Of a stretch of DNA of 64,000 bases, positions 9,959-20,332 are shown one piece after another (position 1 is the stretch's first letter; each line of letters starts with the position of its first letter). Under the pieces are notes generated by a model that worked only from the letters and a program-made list of their open reading frames with translations, did no database searches and was not told the origin of the DNA. Origin of the DNA: M55B127 sp034521955 (GTDB lineage Bacteria; Bacillota; Halanaerobiia; Halanaerobiales; M55B127); the NCBI GenBank assembly GCA_034521955.1, contig JAXHLT010000003.1, positions 868,001-932,000 on the forward strand, given 5' to 3'. The translations under genes were made by a program, and so were the position numbers.

Positions 9959-11750
9959 TTATTTTTTATTCTTCCAAAAAATATCGGTCTGATCTGTTTT
10001 TTCATTAGTATTCTGATTTATAAATATATATATTAAATTTCTGAAAGCCTCTACAATCTTCTTATCATTTTGATCAAATTCTTTTTTACCTTTACTAGAA
10101 CTTGATATATCTAGTGAAATTCTAATTTTTTTATTTTCACCATAGTTCATATCAAAAAATAAAGACTCTGTGATTATATCTGAAATTTTATTTATATATT
10201 TATTCAATTCTAAAGTTTTACTATCTGATTTTAGACTTTCACTTAAATCCCGATTGTTTATTATATTTAACTCATTATCAAAAATATTGTCATCTATCTT
10301 TAAAAGAAGATCTCTTTTTTTGTTAAGTTCACTAACAAAGCTTTCTGTATACCCATAATTATTAATTACCTGCCAGCTACCATTTTGAAAAATAGATATA
10401 CTACCATAGTTAGCTGTTTCTACCAATTCTAATGCTATATTTAGTATATCATCTAAAAAAGTTTTTGTACTGAATTTTGAACCTATATTTAGTCTATTTA
10501 CTATGCTTATTAGACTTTTAAGAGCTCTGTTTAGTTTTCTAACCTCTTCATATTTATTTTTTAATCTATTTTCTTTTTCTTTAATCTCTGTTATATCACT
10601 AAATAATGTTATAAACTGACCTTTCTTAGGTGAAGTTACTGTAATATATAAATATTTTTCTTGTGGTGGATAGTATTCTTCAAACTTTTGTACTTTACCC
10701 GATGCTGCAGTTTCTGCATAGATATCTAGAAATGGTGCCTTATCTGTTTGATAAACATTTGAAGCTAAAGCCCCAACTGCTTTATTTTTATTAATATCAA
10801 GTGTTTTTTCATAAGCTTTATTAACATCAAGTATTCTATAGTCAACAGCCTGATTATTATCATCATAAATAATTTCATGTAAAGATAAACCCTGTTCAAT
10901 ATTATTATAGATATTTTCAAGTAAATCATTTTGTTCTTTAATTACTTTGTTTTGATCCTTCAACTGTCTAAAAATCAAATCAAATGGTCTTTTGAATCCA
11001 CTTACAACTACTGCTTTAAAAATTAATAAAACTGAAGTTAATTTAAAAATATGTCCAATGATATTTGAAAGTCCATAAACATCAACATAAAATGTAAAAG
11101 ATATTTCAGAAAAAATAGTCATTATTATTGAAACAAATATTAATTTGTATATGCTTTTTTCAAAATTATTTTTTCTTTTGTATAAAAAATATAATGCTAT
11201 AATTAATATTAGAGAAATTACATATTCACTAACTACTTTAAAGTTAGTTAAACCACTACCTTCAATAAAACTATCAGGAAATACTTTGAAATATAATGAT
11301 AATAGTAAAACTAAAGATAATACAGTATAAATAGATAATATTTTTTTCATTTTTAAATTTTTAATAGTTTTTATATATTTAAGAGCAATTATAAAAGATA
11401 TCGCTTCCATATATCTTGCAATAATCCATAGCTGAGTAGGTAAATTTGCATCAATATTTGCAAATACTCCCATACCTTATATAAGTTAATGTATGTAATA
11501 AATCAAAATTACCAATAAACAGATATGATATTCCCAAAAACACGAGGAATTTATTAGTGTTTTTATCATTTGTATATAATGCAATAACAAACACTATAAA
11601 TGCTGCTATTATACTAAATAACTCAACAATAGTATGAAAAAACAAAAAATTATAGTAACTTATTATAATAAAAATTATAAAAAAAATAATTAATATTAGG
11701 TTTGTATGTGGATATAGACTTTCATTATTACTATATCTACTTTTATTCAT
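9959..11750 (-). pseudogene. MASE3 membrane sensor with PAS and GAF-like domains, one frameshift
   Basis: Start ATG 11750 behind TTGGAGGA. The MASE3 membrane domain (seven or more helices) begins in one frame (FHTIVELFSIIAAF, LFIGNFDLLHTLTY) and continues in another (MGVFANIDANLPTQLW). A single inserted base near 11475 separates them. After the membrane part come a coiled coil, a PAS domain (about residues 205-300 of the second frame) and a GAF-like domain resembling that of the neighbouring MEDS protein. No GGDEF, HD-GYP or kinase domain follows, which is unusual for MASE3 proteins. Confidence 0.75.
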
Positions 11751-11806
11751 TATAAATTCCTCCAATAGTTAAACCGTCATAATTAGATATTTTTATAAAT
11801 ATACAA

Positions 11807-11826
11807 AACCGGCTTTTCAGCCGGTT
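11807..11826 (-). terminator. Hairpin between secreted-protein and MASE3 genes
   Basis: Perfect 8-bp stem AACCGGCT/AGCCGGTT with a 4-nt loop, followed on the minus strand by TTTTGTAT. Likely a second terminator for the gene ending at 12098. Confidence 0.55.
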
Positions 11827-12034
11827 ACAACAATTCCTGGTTTATAGATATCCACATTTCTACTTTTTAATACCAATTATTTCAAATATTTACTTTTATA
11901 ATTGAATATATATATCATACTACTTATATATTGTAAATGTCAAATAATAAAAAACAAAAATATTTGAAAATATTCACAAAAAATACTTATAAATATATTT
12001 CATATAATTTAAATAGTATATCCTTACTAAAAAA

Positions 12035-12067
12035 AGCCCCTGAACTAATTAATATCAGTCAGGAGCT
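12035..12067 (-). terminator. Terminator of the small secreted-protein gene
   Basis: Minus-strand stem AGCTCCTGA with TCAGGGGCT (one mismatch), followed by seven Ts, 31 nt past the stop codon at 12098. Confidence 0.75.
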
Positions 12068-12097
12068 AATTTTTATAACATATCTTATTTTCTATTT

Positions 12098-12640
12098 CTA
12101 TTTTCCCTTAGCTTTACCTTTATTGCTCTTGCCTTTATCTTTATTTTTAGCATTGTTTTTATTTTCTTGTGCTACTTGATTTTGATTATTACTTTGTTCT
12201 TGATTTTGTACTTCAACTTCGTTTTCATTTTCATTTCTATTTTTTCTGTTTTCAATTCTTTCATCTAAAAATCCATTGATCATTGCTGAAAGATCTTGTC
12301 CTGTCCAATCTTCGTTTTCTGAATCATTTTTAAATTCTTTTATTTTTGTTGAAAGTTCTTCACCAAGATTTTCAACATCAAAATCTTCTACGTCCTCTAT
12401 CTCTAATTTTTCTAAGGCTGATATTATTGCTTGTCTATCAACCTCGTCAGCACTATCATAAAGTTCTCTTAATTCAGCTTTCAAACTTCTCAATCTGTTC
12501 TTCGGTTAATTCTTCTAAATCATACTCATTAAAATCGATTTCGTCAAAACTCATCAGTCTACTTGAGCAAATACTCCCGGAACTAGTAATAGGACTAATA
12601 CTAATGTTAGCGATAATACCTTTAACTTGTTAATTCGCAT
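12098..12640 (-). pseudogene. Small secreted helical protein under c-di-GMP riboswitch, two frameshifts
   Basis: The ATG at 12640 (GGGGGA upstream) starts a signal peptide (MRINKLKVLSLTLVLLLVPG, then a likely cleavage after FAQ). A stop follows at once, but the next frame reads SFDEIDFNEYDLEELTEEQ and a third frame continues from 12493 for 131 residues. Together they make a protein of about 180 residues: acidic helical middle and an Asn/Gln/Lys-rich tail ending KGKSNKGKAKGK. No known domain is recognised. Similar signal peptide and NEYDL segment occur in the gene at 25991. The c-di-GMP-I aptamer upstream suggests a surface or matrix role. Confidence 0.7.
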
Positions 12641-12706
12641 TTTTTTATTCCCCCTTTTTAATAATAGAATTAATATTATAATTATCAATAAGCTAATTAA
12701 ATACAA

Positions 12707-12818
12707 AAAAGCCTATTGACTTAAGGGCCATAGACTCTGTCATATGGTAGCTAGGCTATCTTAGAATATATAAGACCCTCAGCTTTGCGTCCCAAACTCA
12801 CGTATGGTTTGCCTTTTT
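12707..12818 (-). promoter_or_regulatory. Cyclic-di-GMP-I (GEMM) riboswitch
   Basis: Minus strand from about 12818 reads GGCAAACC, a GTGA tetraloop, TGGGACGCAAAGC and a stem around GATAGCCTAGCTACC. These are the conserved parts of the GEMM-I aptamer: GNRA loop, GGGACGCAAAG core and tetraloop receptor. An imperfect hairpin and six Ts follow at about 12727-12706, so a transcription-terminating platform is likely. The next gene is the small secreted protein starting at 12640. Confidence 0.9.
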
Positions 12819-12850
12819 CATTCAATATTTATTACTTACATTGTATTTAT

Positions 12851-12879
12851 ATAATATCACAATAAATTGAGTTTATCAA
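12851..12879 (-). promoter_or_regulatory. Promoter of the riboswitch-controlled secreted-protein transcript
   Basis: Minus-strand TTGATA (12879-12874), 17-bp spacer, TATTAT (12856-12851), 33 nt before the aptamer. Confidence 0.7.
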
Positions 12880-12976
12880 CATAGTGAATACAAAATACTT
12901 ATTAGCTGCTAACTAAAAATAGCTAAACTATTTGCGTTCAAGATTATTTGTTCTAGTACTAATTTAACTATAGATG

Positions 12977-13707
12977 TTATAATGCTGTTAAATATACAAT
13001 ACCTTTGGTATATTCTGTTTCAGGCATTGAGATTACATTTTTAGGTTCACCTTTTTGAACAATTTTGCCACTTTTTAGTATGATTAGGTCGATCTGCTAG
13101 AGATAAAGCATCCTGTTTGTCATGAGATACTATAATAGTTGTTATATTAATTTTTGAAATTATTTTACCTAATTTTTTTCTGATATTATACTTTAAGTTT
13201 GTATCCAAATTGCTAAAGGGTTCATCTAATAATAGAACTTTAGGTTCTGTTACTATTGCTCTAGCTAAGGCAGTTCTTTGTTGTTGCCCACCACTTATTT
13301 GATGAGGATACTTATCTTTAAATTCTAGTAGTTCAACTAATTTTAATGTATCAATAATTTTTTTCTTTCTTATCTTTTTTGGGCAGCTCACTTATTCCAA
13401 AGTTAATATTTTCATATACTGTCATATGAGGAAACAGTGCATAATCTTGAAAAACCATTCCAACTTTTCTATTTTCAGTGGGGACAAATATATCTTTAGA
13501 ATTCATCACCTTTTTATCAATCAATATTTTACCATTACTTGGTTTTTCTAAACCTGCAATCAATCTTAATATAGTACTTTTACCTGAACCGCTTTCACCT
13601 AATATACTTAAAATCTTACCTTCTTGAATTGCTAAATTAAATTCTTTTAAAATACTACTTTCATTTTTATTATAATAAAATTCCAAATTACTTATTTCTA
13701 AAAACAT
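12977..13707 (-). pseudogene. fbpC: Iron(III) ABC transporter ATPase, two frameshifts
   Basis: ATPase of the ferric-iron importer, on the inner face of the membrane. Walker A GESGSGKST, Q-loop MVFQDYALFPH, signature SGGQQQR and Walker B VLLLDEP are all visible. The frame breaks in an A6 run near 13383 (ELPKK to IRKKKIID) and again near 13085; the corrected third frame reads LKSGKIVQKGEPKN and ends at 12977. As read, the ATPase would be cut before its signature motif. It lies 2 bp from the permease gene, last in the fbp operon. The extended C-terminal regulatory domain of longer FbpC proteins is absent. Confidence 0.85.
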
Positions 13708-13709
13708 AA

Positions 13710-15331
13710 CTATTTCTTTCCTTTCTTTTTATATGAGGTTAATAAATATATTAAACTCATACTAACAATAATTAATAATAAGGATAATATTGCTGATTCA
13801 TGGATCATTTCATCATTTGCATATTCAAAAGCACGTGTAGCTAATGTATTAAAGTTAAATGGTCTTAAGATTAATGTTAAGGGTAATTCTTTTAGTATTT
13901 CAATATTCACTAATAAAAACCCACTAATAATAGAGGGTTTTAACATTGGAAAATCTACCTTAAAAAATGTTTCAGTAATTGATTTACCAAGTGTTCTTGA
14001 GGCTTCAAAATAATTTGTACCTATTTTTTGAAAACCTGATTCTACAGAATTAAAGCCAATTGCTAAAAATCTAATAAAATATGCAAAGATCAACATAACA
14101 ATGGTTGTGCTCAATAATAGTCCACTATCAAAACTAGTAAACATATTAATTAAAGAATCAAAATTTATAAATAGAATCATTACCCCTACTGCAATAACTG
14201 CTCCCGGAATTGAATAACCCATTATAGCAATTCTGGCATAGTTTTTTGTTAAAAAGTCATTGTTGATTCGAACTGTATTAGCAATTATCACTGCAGCAGT
14301 AATAATTAATATTGACCCTATTAAGCTTACCCCAACAGAATTAAATAGTATCTCTATTATATTAAGTTTAGCAATACTTCCATAACTAATTATACTCCAA
14401 TATATTAACTGTGCTACTGGAATTAAAAAACCTATTGTAAAGATAGTAGCTGGAAAGAAAAACATACCCCAACTCTTCCAACCCTTTAACTTATATTTTT
14501 TAAAGGTTTTACAGTTGAACTGCTATAGCTATACTTTTTATCTCCACGCGAAATTCTTTCAATTAATAATACAAAAAATACAAATGCCATTAGATAAGCT
14601 GATAATCTAATTGCAGAGTTTATATCACCTAAAGAAAACCAGGTTTGAAATATCGAAGTACTGAATGTTGAAATACCAAAATACTTGACAACTCCATAAT
14701 CATTTAAAACTTCTAATACTACTAAGGTAGCTCCACCTACATAAGCTCCCCTACTTAATGGTAATATGACTTTATAAAATATTTCAAAAGGACCTTTACC
14801 TAATGTTTTAGAAACTTCAACTATTGAAGCAGATTGTTTTTTTAAAAATGCATTTGTAATTAAAAATACATATGGATATAAAAAGATTGTATAAATAAAG
14901 ACTGCTCCTGGTAAATTCATTAAATTTAATAACGAAGGATCTAAAATAATAGATAAGTTATTTCTAAAAAAGGTTTGTATTACTCCTGTGTAGTTTAACA
15001 ATCCTACATATGTATAACTTCCAATATATGGTGGTATAGCTAAGGGCAATATTAAAGCCCACTTAAAAAAATTACTGAACTTAAAATCATATGCATTTAC
15101 TATCCAGGCTAAGCTAACTCCAATAATTATACTAAATATTCCAGTGAAAAATGTTAAAACAAATGAATTAATGACATAATCTTTTAATAAATATCTTTTT
15201 ATATGTATCCAGTTTTCACTTGACTGTTCAAATAATCCTAAGAATATAAAAATACTGGGTAAAAGTATTAATATTATTATAATCAAACTTATTTTAGACC
15301 ATTTGTTTTGTAATCCTAATTTTTTTAACAT
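13710..15331 (-). pseudogene. fbpB: Iron(III) ABC transporter permease, one frameshift
   Basis: FbpB-type permeases are one protein with two six-helix halves. Here the first half (281 residues, 14486-15331; EAA-type loop SKTLGKGPFEIFYKVILP) and the second half (251 residues, 13710-14465; loop SRTLGKSITETFFKVDFP) are in different frames. Adding one A to the A run near 14496 joins them through KYKLKGWKSWGMFFF, a normal inter-domain linker. So this is a single broken gene or a base-call error, not two natural half-permeases. Moves Fe3+ across the membrane with the binding protein and ATPase either side of it. Confidence 0.85.
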
Positions 15332-15353
15332 AAATTTTACTCCTTAATAGGTT

Positions 15354-15383
15354 ATAGAACAGCCTAAAACTAGGCTGTTCTAT
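15354..15383 (-). promoter_or_regulatory. Intercistronic hairpin between fbpA and fbpB
   Basis: Perfect 13-bp inverted repeat ATAGAACAGCCTA with a 4-nt loop and no T run. A stem here typically protects the binding-protein message or causes partial termination, so that FbpA is made in excess of the permease. Confidence 0.65.
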
Positions 15384-15392
15384 ATTTAAATC

Positions 15393-16409
15393 TTACTTCC
15401 AACCAACTTGATTAAATATCATATATGCTTCTTTATTATTTTCTCCAAGACTTGATAGATTTATATCTTGGGTTTCAAACTCACCCCAACTTTTTAAAAG
15501 TTCAGAAGGTTCTACTTCATTATTAACTGGGTATTCATAATTAGCTTTAGCAAACATCTTTTGTGCTTTTTTAGAAGTTAGATACTCCATAAGTATTACT
15601 GCATTCTCTTTGTTTTTGGCATGTTTTGTCAATCCTATGCCACTAACATTTATATGAGTTTTTTCAGGGAAAAATATTCCTAATTGTTTAGCAACTTTAA
15701 CTTCTTCTTGATTTGAAGAATTCAACATTTTACCAAGATAATATGTGTTCATTATAGCAAGATCTCCTTGTCCTGCTGCAACAGCTGTTGCCTGTGCTCT
15801 ATCATTCCCTTGAGGTTTTCTGGCCATATTTTCAACTATTCCTTCAGCCCAATTTAAGGCCCAGTCTCTTCCATAAAGTTCTATAAATGAAGCTAAAAGA
15901 GATTGATTATATATATTAGAAGAAGATCTAACTAATATCTTGCCTTCCCATTTTTGATCTGTTAGATCTTCATATGAAGACAGATCATTTGTGTTTACAC
16001 GGTCTTTAGCATAAACAATTACTCTACCCCTTACAGTTAATCCAAACCAATAATTTTCTTCATCTCTTAAGTTTTCAGGAACATTACTAAATAATACTTC
16101 ACTTTCTACAGATTGTAATAAGCCCATAGTTTTAGCCCTATGTAGACGACCTGCATCTGCTGTAATTAATAAATCTGCAGAAGTATCTTCACCTTCTCTA
16201 GATATTTTTTCGATTAGTTCATCTGAACCACCTTTTAGAACATTAACTTGTATACCTGTATCTTCTTCAAACTCTTGTAATAATAGTTCATCAGTATCGT
16301 AATGTCTGTTAGTATATAAATTGACTTCTCCAACTGCACCTACAACACTTGTGAAAGATAAGATTAATAAAAATACAAAAATAATATTTAATTTAATTAA
16401 TTTATTCAT
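15393..16409 (-). CDS. fbpA: Iron(III) substrate-binding protein
   Basis: 338 residues from ATG 16409 (AAGGAG 7 nt upstream); the open frame extends 12 codons further but runs into the Fur site. A signal peptide with a hydrophobic core FVFLLILSFTSVVG is followed by the family-1 binding-protein fold: VNLYTNRHYDTD, DLLITADAGRL, and NTYYLGKM, whose paired tyrosines match the iron ligands of FbpA. It would capture Fe3+ outside the membrane and hand it to FbpBC. Intact, unlike its two partners. First gene of the operon, behind a consensus promoter and Fur box. Confidence 0.92.
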   Translation of the reverse strand: MNKLIKLNIIFVFLLILSFTSVVGAVGEVNLYTNRHYDTDELLLQEFEEDTGIQVNVLKGGSDELIEKISREGEDTSADLLITADAGRLHRAKTMGLLQSVESEVLFSNVPENLRDEENYWFGLTVRGRVIVYAKDRVNTNDLSSYEDLTDQKWEGKILVRSSSNIYNQSLLASFIELYGRDWALNWAEGIVENMARKPQGNDRAQATAVAAGQGDLAIMNTYYLGKMLNSSNQEEVKVAKQLGIFFPEKTHINVSGIGLTKHAKNKENAVILMEYLTSKKAQKMFAKANYEYPVNNEVEPSELLKSWGEFETQDINLSSLGENNKEAYMIFNQVGWK

Positions 16410-16424
16410 TTTTCCACTCCTTTT

Positions 16425-16443
16425 GATAATGATTTTCATTTTC
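16425..16443 (-). promoter_or_regulatory. Fur box of the fbp operon
   Basis: GATAATGATTTTCATTTTC matches 16 of 19 positions of the classic Fur box. It lies between the -10 element and the fbpA start, so iron-loaded Fur would block transcription. Confidence 0.85.
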
Positions 16444-16456
16444 ATTTACAAGGCTT

Positions 16457-16485
16457 ATTATAATTAATCTTACTGTTTTTGTCAA
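16457..16485 (-). promoter_or_regulatory. Consensus promoter of the fbp operon
   Basis: Minus-strand TTGACA (16485-16480), 17-bp spacer, TATAAT (16462-16457); exact consensus in both hexamers. A further GATAAT-like half site overlaps the region upstream of -35. Confidence 0.88.
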
Positions 16486-16707
16486 GTATTATCATAATAT
16501 CAGTTCATATAACTAACTTCATCTTAAATTTAGGTTGAGTAATACACACTTATTAAGTTTGCATTTTCCATGTTATTGAAAAGGGAAAAACAAAGTGAAA
16601 GTAAATAAATTAAATCAAAAAATTGTTAAAGTATAGATTATCTGTTTTCATAAAAGCCTTTCATTTAAAAAATTAATTATCAACTACTTAAATTCTGATA
16701 TTAAAAA

Positions 16708-16738
16708 AACCGGCTTAGCTTTTTACAGCCAGCCGGTT
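16708..16738 (-). terminator. Terminator after the DUF3147-like gene
   Basis: Stem AACCGGCTGGCT with AGCTAAGCCGGTT and a run of seven Ts on the minus strand. The rest of 16486-16851 holds only the fbp promoter region and this hairpin. Confidence 0.85.
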
Positions 16739-16851
16739 CTATATGGTCTTATTTTATTTAATTTCATTTCATTTTATTTTAATATTAAATTACCTGTTAC
16801 TAGTTCCTCCACCACTAATTTTAAATAATGATAATAAATTTCTGTTTAAAA

Positions 16852-17198
16852 TTAAATTGTAATTCCAAATTGATTTAACATTTTTACCATTAAAAAATAA
16901 AAGCAAACCATAATGGTTGTGGCTACTGTTAATGAAAGATAAAAATTATATTTTTTTAACAATAACGGTAATGCTATAAACAACGTTAAAGATGGAATAA
17001 CCATCCAAAAAATACTATAAGATAAATCAGCTACTTTTTGGACACTGTTAGTATCAATATATAACCAGACCATACCAAGAAATGATACTAAGGCAAAGAA
17101 GCCAATATTGCTCCAAATAATGAACTTCGTTTTGAAATTTCCGAAACTGCAGTTATTATAACTGCCGAAATTAATGTCTTTGTTAATAAATAAACCAT
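16852..17198 (-). pseudogene. Small DUF3147-like membrane protein, one frameshift
   Basis: From ATG 17198 (GGAGGT upstream) the frame reads KTLISAVIITAVSEISKRSS and stops at ILASLP. The following frame continues LVSFLGMVWLYIDTNSVQK to the end at 16852. The joined product is about 115 residues with four membrane helices and the SEISKRSSLFGAILASLP pattern of DUF3147. One missing T near 17092 explains the break. Function of the family is not known. Confidence 0.6.
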
Positions 17199-17250
17199 AT
17201 TAAACCTCCATATATAAATTTATTCACATTAATAAGTAGGACTTTAATTG

Positions 17251-17882
17251 TTAATTAATTAGTCTATACACTAAATCCTTGGCTGAAGCAGCGTCTGGTG
17301 CCGAACCATCTGCACCAATCTTGTCTGCAAATTCTTGTGTTACAGGTGCTCCACCAACAACTACTTTAACTGAATCTCTTAAACCTTCTTCTTTTAATAC
17401 TTCAATAGTATCTTTCATCGATAGCATTGTTGTTGTTAAAAGAGCACTCATTGCTAAAACATCTGGTTTATGTTGCTTTATCTTTTAACAAACTCTTCTG
17501 GCGAAACATCTGTACCCACATTGATTATTTCCATACCACTACTTTCAATCATCATTCCTACTAAATTTTTACCTATATCATGTAAATCTCCTGATACTGT
17601 TCCTAGAAGTATCTTACCCTTAGAAGGCATTTCTCCCTCTACAAGTAATGGTTTTACTAAATTCATACCTTCCTTCATTGCTTTAGCTGCCATTAATACT
17701 TCTGGAACAAACATATCACCTGCTTTAAATCTTTTTCCAACTACATTCATCCCAGTAATTAAACCATTTTCTATTATTTCATTAGGTTTAACACCTTCCT
17801 CAACTGCTTTTTGAGTTAACTGAACAACTAAGTCCAAATTTCCTTTTATCACTGCATCTGATAGTTTTTCAAAATCTACCAC
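17251..17882 (-). pseudogene. B12-binding corrinoid protein (MtbC/MttC type), one frameshift
   Basis: The first frame (134 residues) holds the helical cap (PNEIIENGLITGMNVVG) and the cobalamin-binding motif GDLHDIGKN with its axial His. The second frame (17251-17451) holds the rest of the Rossmann fold, with VVVGGAPVT and ending DLVYRLIN. They join at VKR/KPDVLAMSALL after one base change near 17480. Corrinoid proteins of this type carry methyl groups between a substrate-specific methyltransferase and a second acceptor. No methyltransferase gene is nearby, so partner and substrate are unknown. Confidence 0.85.
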
Positions 17883-17928
17883 CTTTATCCACTCCTTGGT
17901 TTTTAATATAGGTTTTGTTGTTAATATA

Positions 17929-19693
17929 CTATTTATTTTTTAAGTCAATTAGTAAATAGAAATCTATTGATCTAATATCCAAATCTTGATTATCTATTTC
18001 CTCTATACTGCCGTAAATTGAATTAAATATCATTTTAACTTTTATATTATTATTTTCTTCAATAAAGATAAAATTATCTTGATTAAGTTCTTCATACGAA
18101 TTTTCTTTGTTTTGTTGATGAAATTCAATAATTAATGGAATCAGTGATTTTTGATATAGCTCATTATTATCAGTAAAAATAGTTATTTCATCATTTAATT
18201 CATTTACTTTTATAGTTAAATTATTTTCGGCTGACTGAATTTCCCTGATGTTATTTGATATATGGAAAAGGTAGTCATAATCTTTAATATTAACCCCATT
18301 TTTGTTTTTATATAAATTATATGAAAAATATTGAAGATCATTTGAATCAAATCTATTATGATAATCAAAACCAAACAAGATCTTTTGTGTCTGTTGTTTC
18401 AAAATCTTTAGGCAAATATCTCAGATCTGCAAGTTCATGATTGTTTTTAAAGTATCTTATAATTGCCTGTATTTCTTTTTTATCTTCATCAGAAATTTTA
18501 ATATCTTTTTTACAACAATTGTATTATTTTCTACCACATTATATTTATTAATTATACTTTCAAACCTATTATTTTGACTATATATAGAAACTGAATAACT
18601 GCTCCATGGACCAAAAACTGATAAAAGTACAATAATGGCTAAGGTTAGAGGAAGAACAATATTATTTTTCTTTTTAGAAAAAATATGATAAAAGATAACA
18701 CCTATAATCCATAGCCCCAATGCCACAACAAAGTATCTACTTTCAGTTACTCCATATGTATTAATCCTGATACCAATAGCTAAAAACATCATTAATACTA
18801 AAGGAACTAATGCTTTAGGCAGCCATTTGCTGAATCCTTTAATCCATTTATTTTTGTATTTTATTGGGGAAATAAAAAATATTACTATAATACTAAGTGA
18901 TGCATACCAAAGAACAAGATGTGTTACCAAATTTTTGGGTAATTCTTGTATTATAATTATCTTAAAGAAATATACGTATAATATTAAAGTATAAACACTT
19001 ATCAAAGGCATAATGATATATGTTAATAATATTTCAAATATATTAGGATATCCTTCTAAACTTAAGTTTTCATTCTGTCTAGGAATTTGAGCTAAAAGAA
19101 ATATTGGAGCAAATATACCCATCATAAATAAAGCATTACTTAAATATAAATTATTTGGAATATTAATATTTAACAGTTCTCTTAAAGTTAAAAAGATTAT
19201 TGACATACCTGCTATTAAAACAAAAGAATATATAAAAGTAATTATCAATCTTGTAAATATTTTAATTACATAAAGTTCAAATGTTTGTTTTTTATAAAAA
19301 TATGTGATTACTAAAAAGAGTAAATATAATGATAGAGTTACTGCAAAGTATCTTGTAATAGTTACCATATTCATTTCTTGTAATAAAAAGAAGTAATAAC
19401 CAACTAATATAACCAATGCAGTTATTCTAATAAATAATTTGTTAACCTTTTTTAAGTCATCTTTTCTTTCAAAAATACTTTTAATTATTAAAAACAAAGG
19501 AAAACCTAAAGCAGGCAGATATTGCTATACGAGCAATCAGATCTTCCATTTCATTATTGTAATAACCTTCTGTATTTACTAAATAAATCATAATAACTGT
19601 TGTAATAGTAGAGAATATTAAAGCATAGGGGTATCTTTTAACACTTACTTTTAACCTATTTAATCCGTTTTTCAATAAATCAATAAGTTTCAT
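17929..19693 (-). pseudogene. DUF4153 multi-pass membrane protein, several frameshifts
   Basis: Start ATG 19693 (AGGAGGAAG upstream). The first 66 residues, a long middle frame (18457-19497, about ten membrane helices, with RYFVVALGLWIIGVIF and FGPWSSYSVSIYSQ) and a soluble tail (17929-18402) join into a protein of about 585 residues typical of DUF4153. Breaks are near 19490, near 18500 and near 18380; the stretch between the last two reads KISDEDKKEIQAIIRYFK in a third frame. Function unknown; the family sits in the cell membrane. Confidence 0.75.
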
Positions 19694-20332
19694 TTAACTT
19701 CCTCCTGGTTTTTTCAGAAATACTATCTGTTGATTGTATAAATAATACTATATATAAAACCTTTTTGAAAATTATACCATATTAAAAAAATAGAACCTAT
19801 TATCAATTTTTATAGTTGAATTTCACACTCTTAACTTCTATTATAATTTCTTTGAATTAATAGATATTCCTTTATTTATTGGATTTTAATACTATGATTT
19901 GTATATATAATTAACTGAATTAATAAAAGATTCGACTTCCATATAGATAGTTGAATTAGTTAATATATCAATTCCTTTTAAACCAAATTCAAATTACAAG
20001 TTAAAAATATATTTAAAATCAGATAGTTTTGTTGTTTAGATAAGTAATTCTTTGAAACCTCTTTTTGGACTAATTATCATCTTTTTTTCAATGTTTTGTA
20101 AGTTTTGTACCAAAAAAGTAATGAAAATAAAAAATATAAACTCGTATAAAAAAACTATGGTCAAATTAAAATTATTTGAAGATATAATTTTTCCAAGATA
20201 TCTTCAAAACAAAATATGACCATAGTCTCTATTTACTATTCATAAAATTTGTTTTTAAACATTTATGATTTTTTATATTATGTTTTTTTGATTAAAATTA
20301 TTTGTAGAAATGCTTTTTATTTATCTTAAATA
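19694..20332 (-). other. Intergenic region with a compound hairpin terminator
   Basis: 19694-20150 shows nothing gene-like. At 20154-20226 the outer arms ACTATGGTCA/TGACCATAGT enclose a second inverted repeat, GAAGATAT/ATATCTTC (20178-20185 with 20198-20205). On the minus strand seven Ts follow, so it probably ends the transcript of the GGDEF gene at 20333. Confidence 0.6.

Noticed and set aside
11937..12633. Plus-strand open frames over the secreted-protein gene
   Set aside because: They mirror the minus-strand coding sequence and terminator and have no ribosome sites.
13710..15331. Two separate half-size iron permeases
   Set aside because: The linker in the shifted frame joins them exactly as in single-chain FbpB, so one broken gene is the simpler reading.
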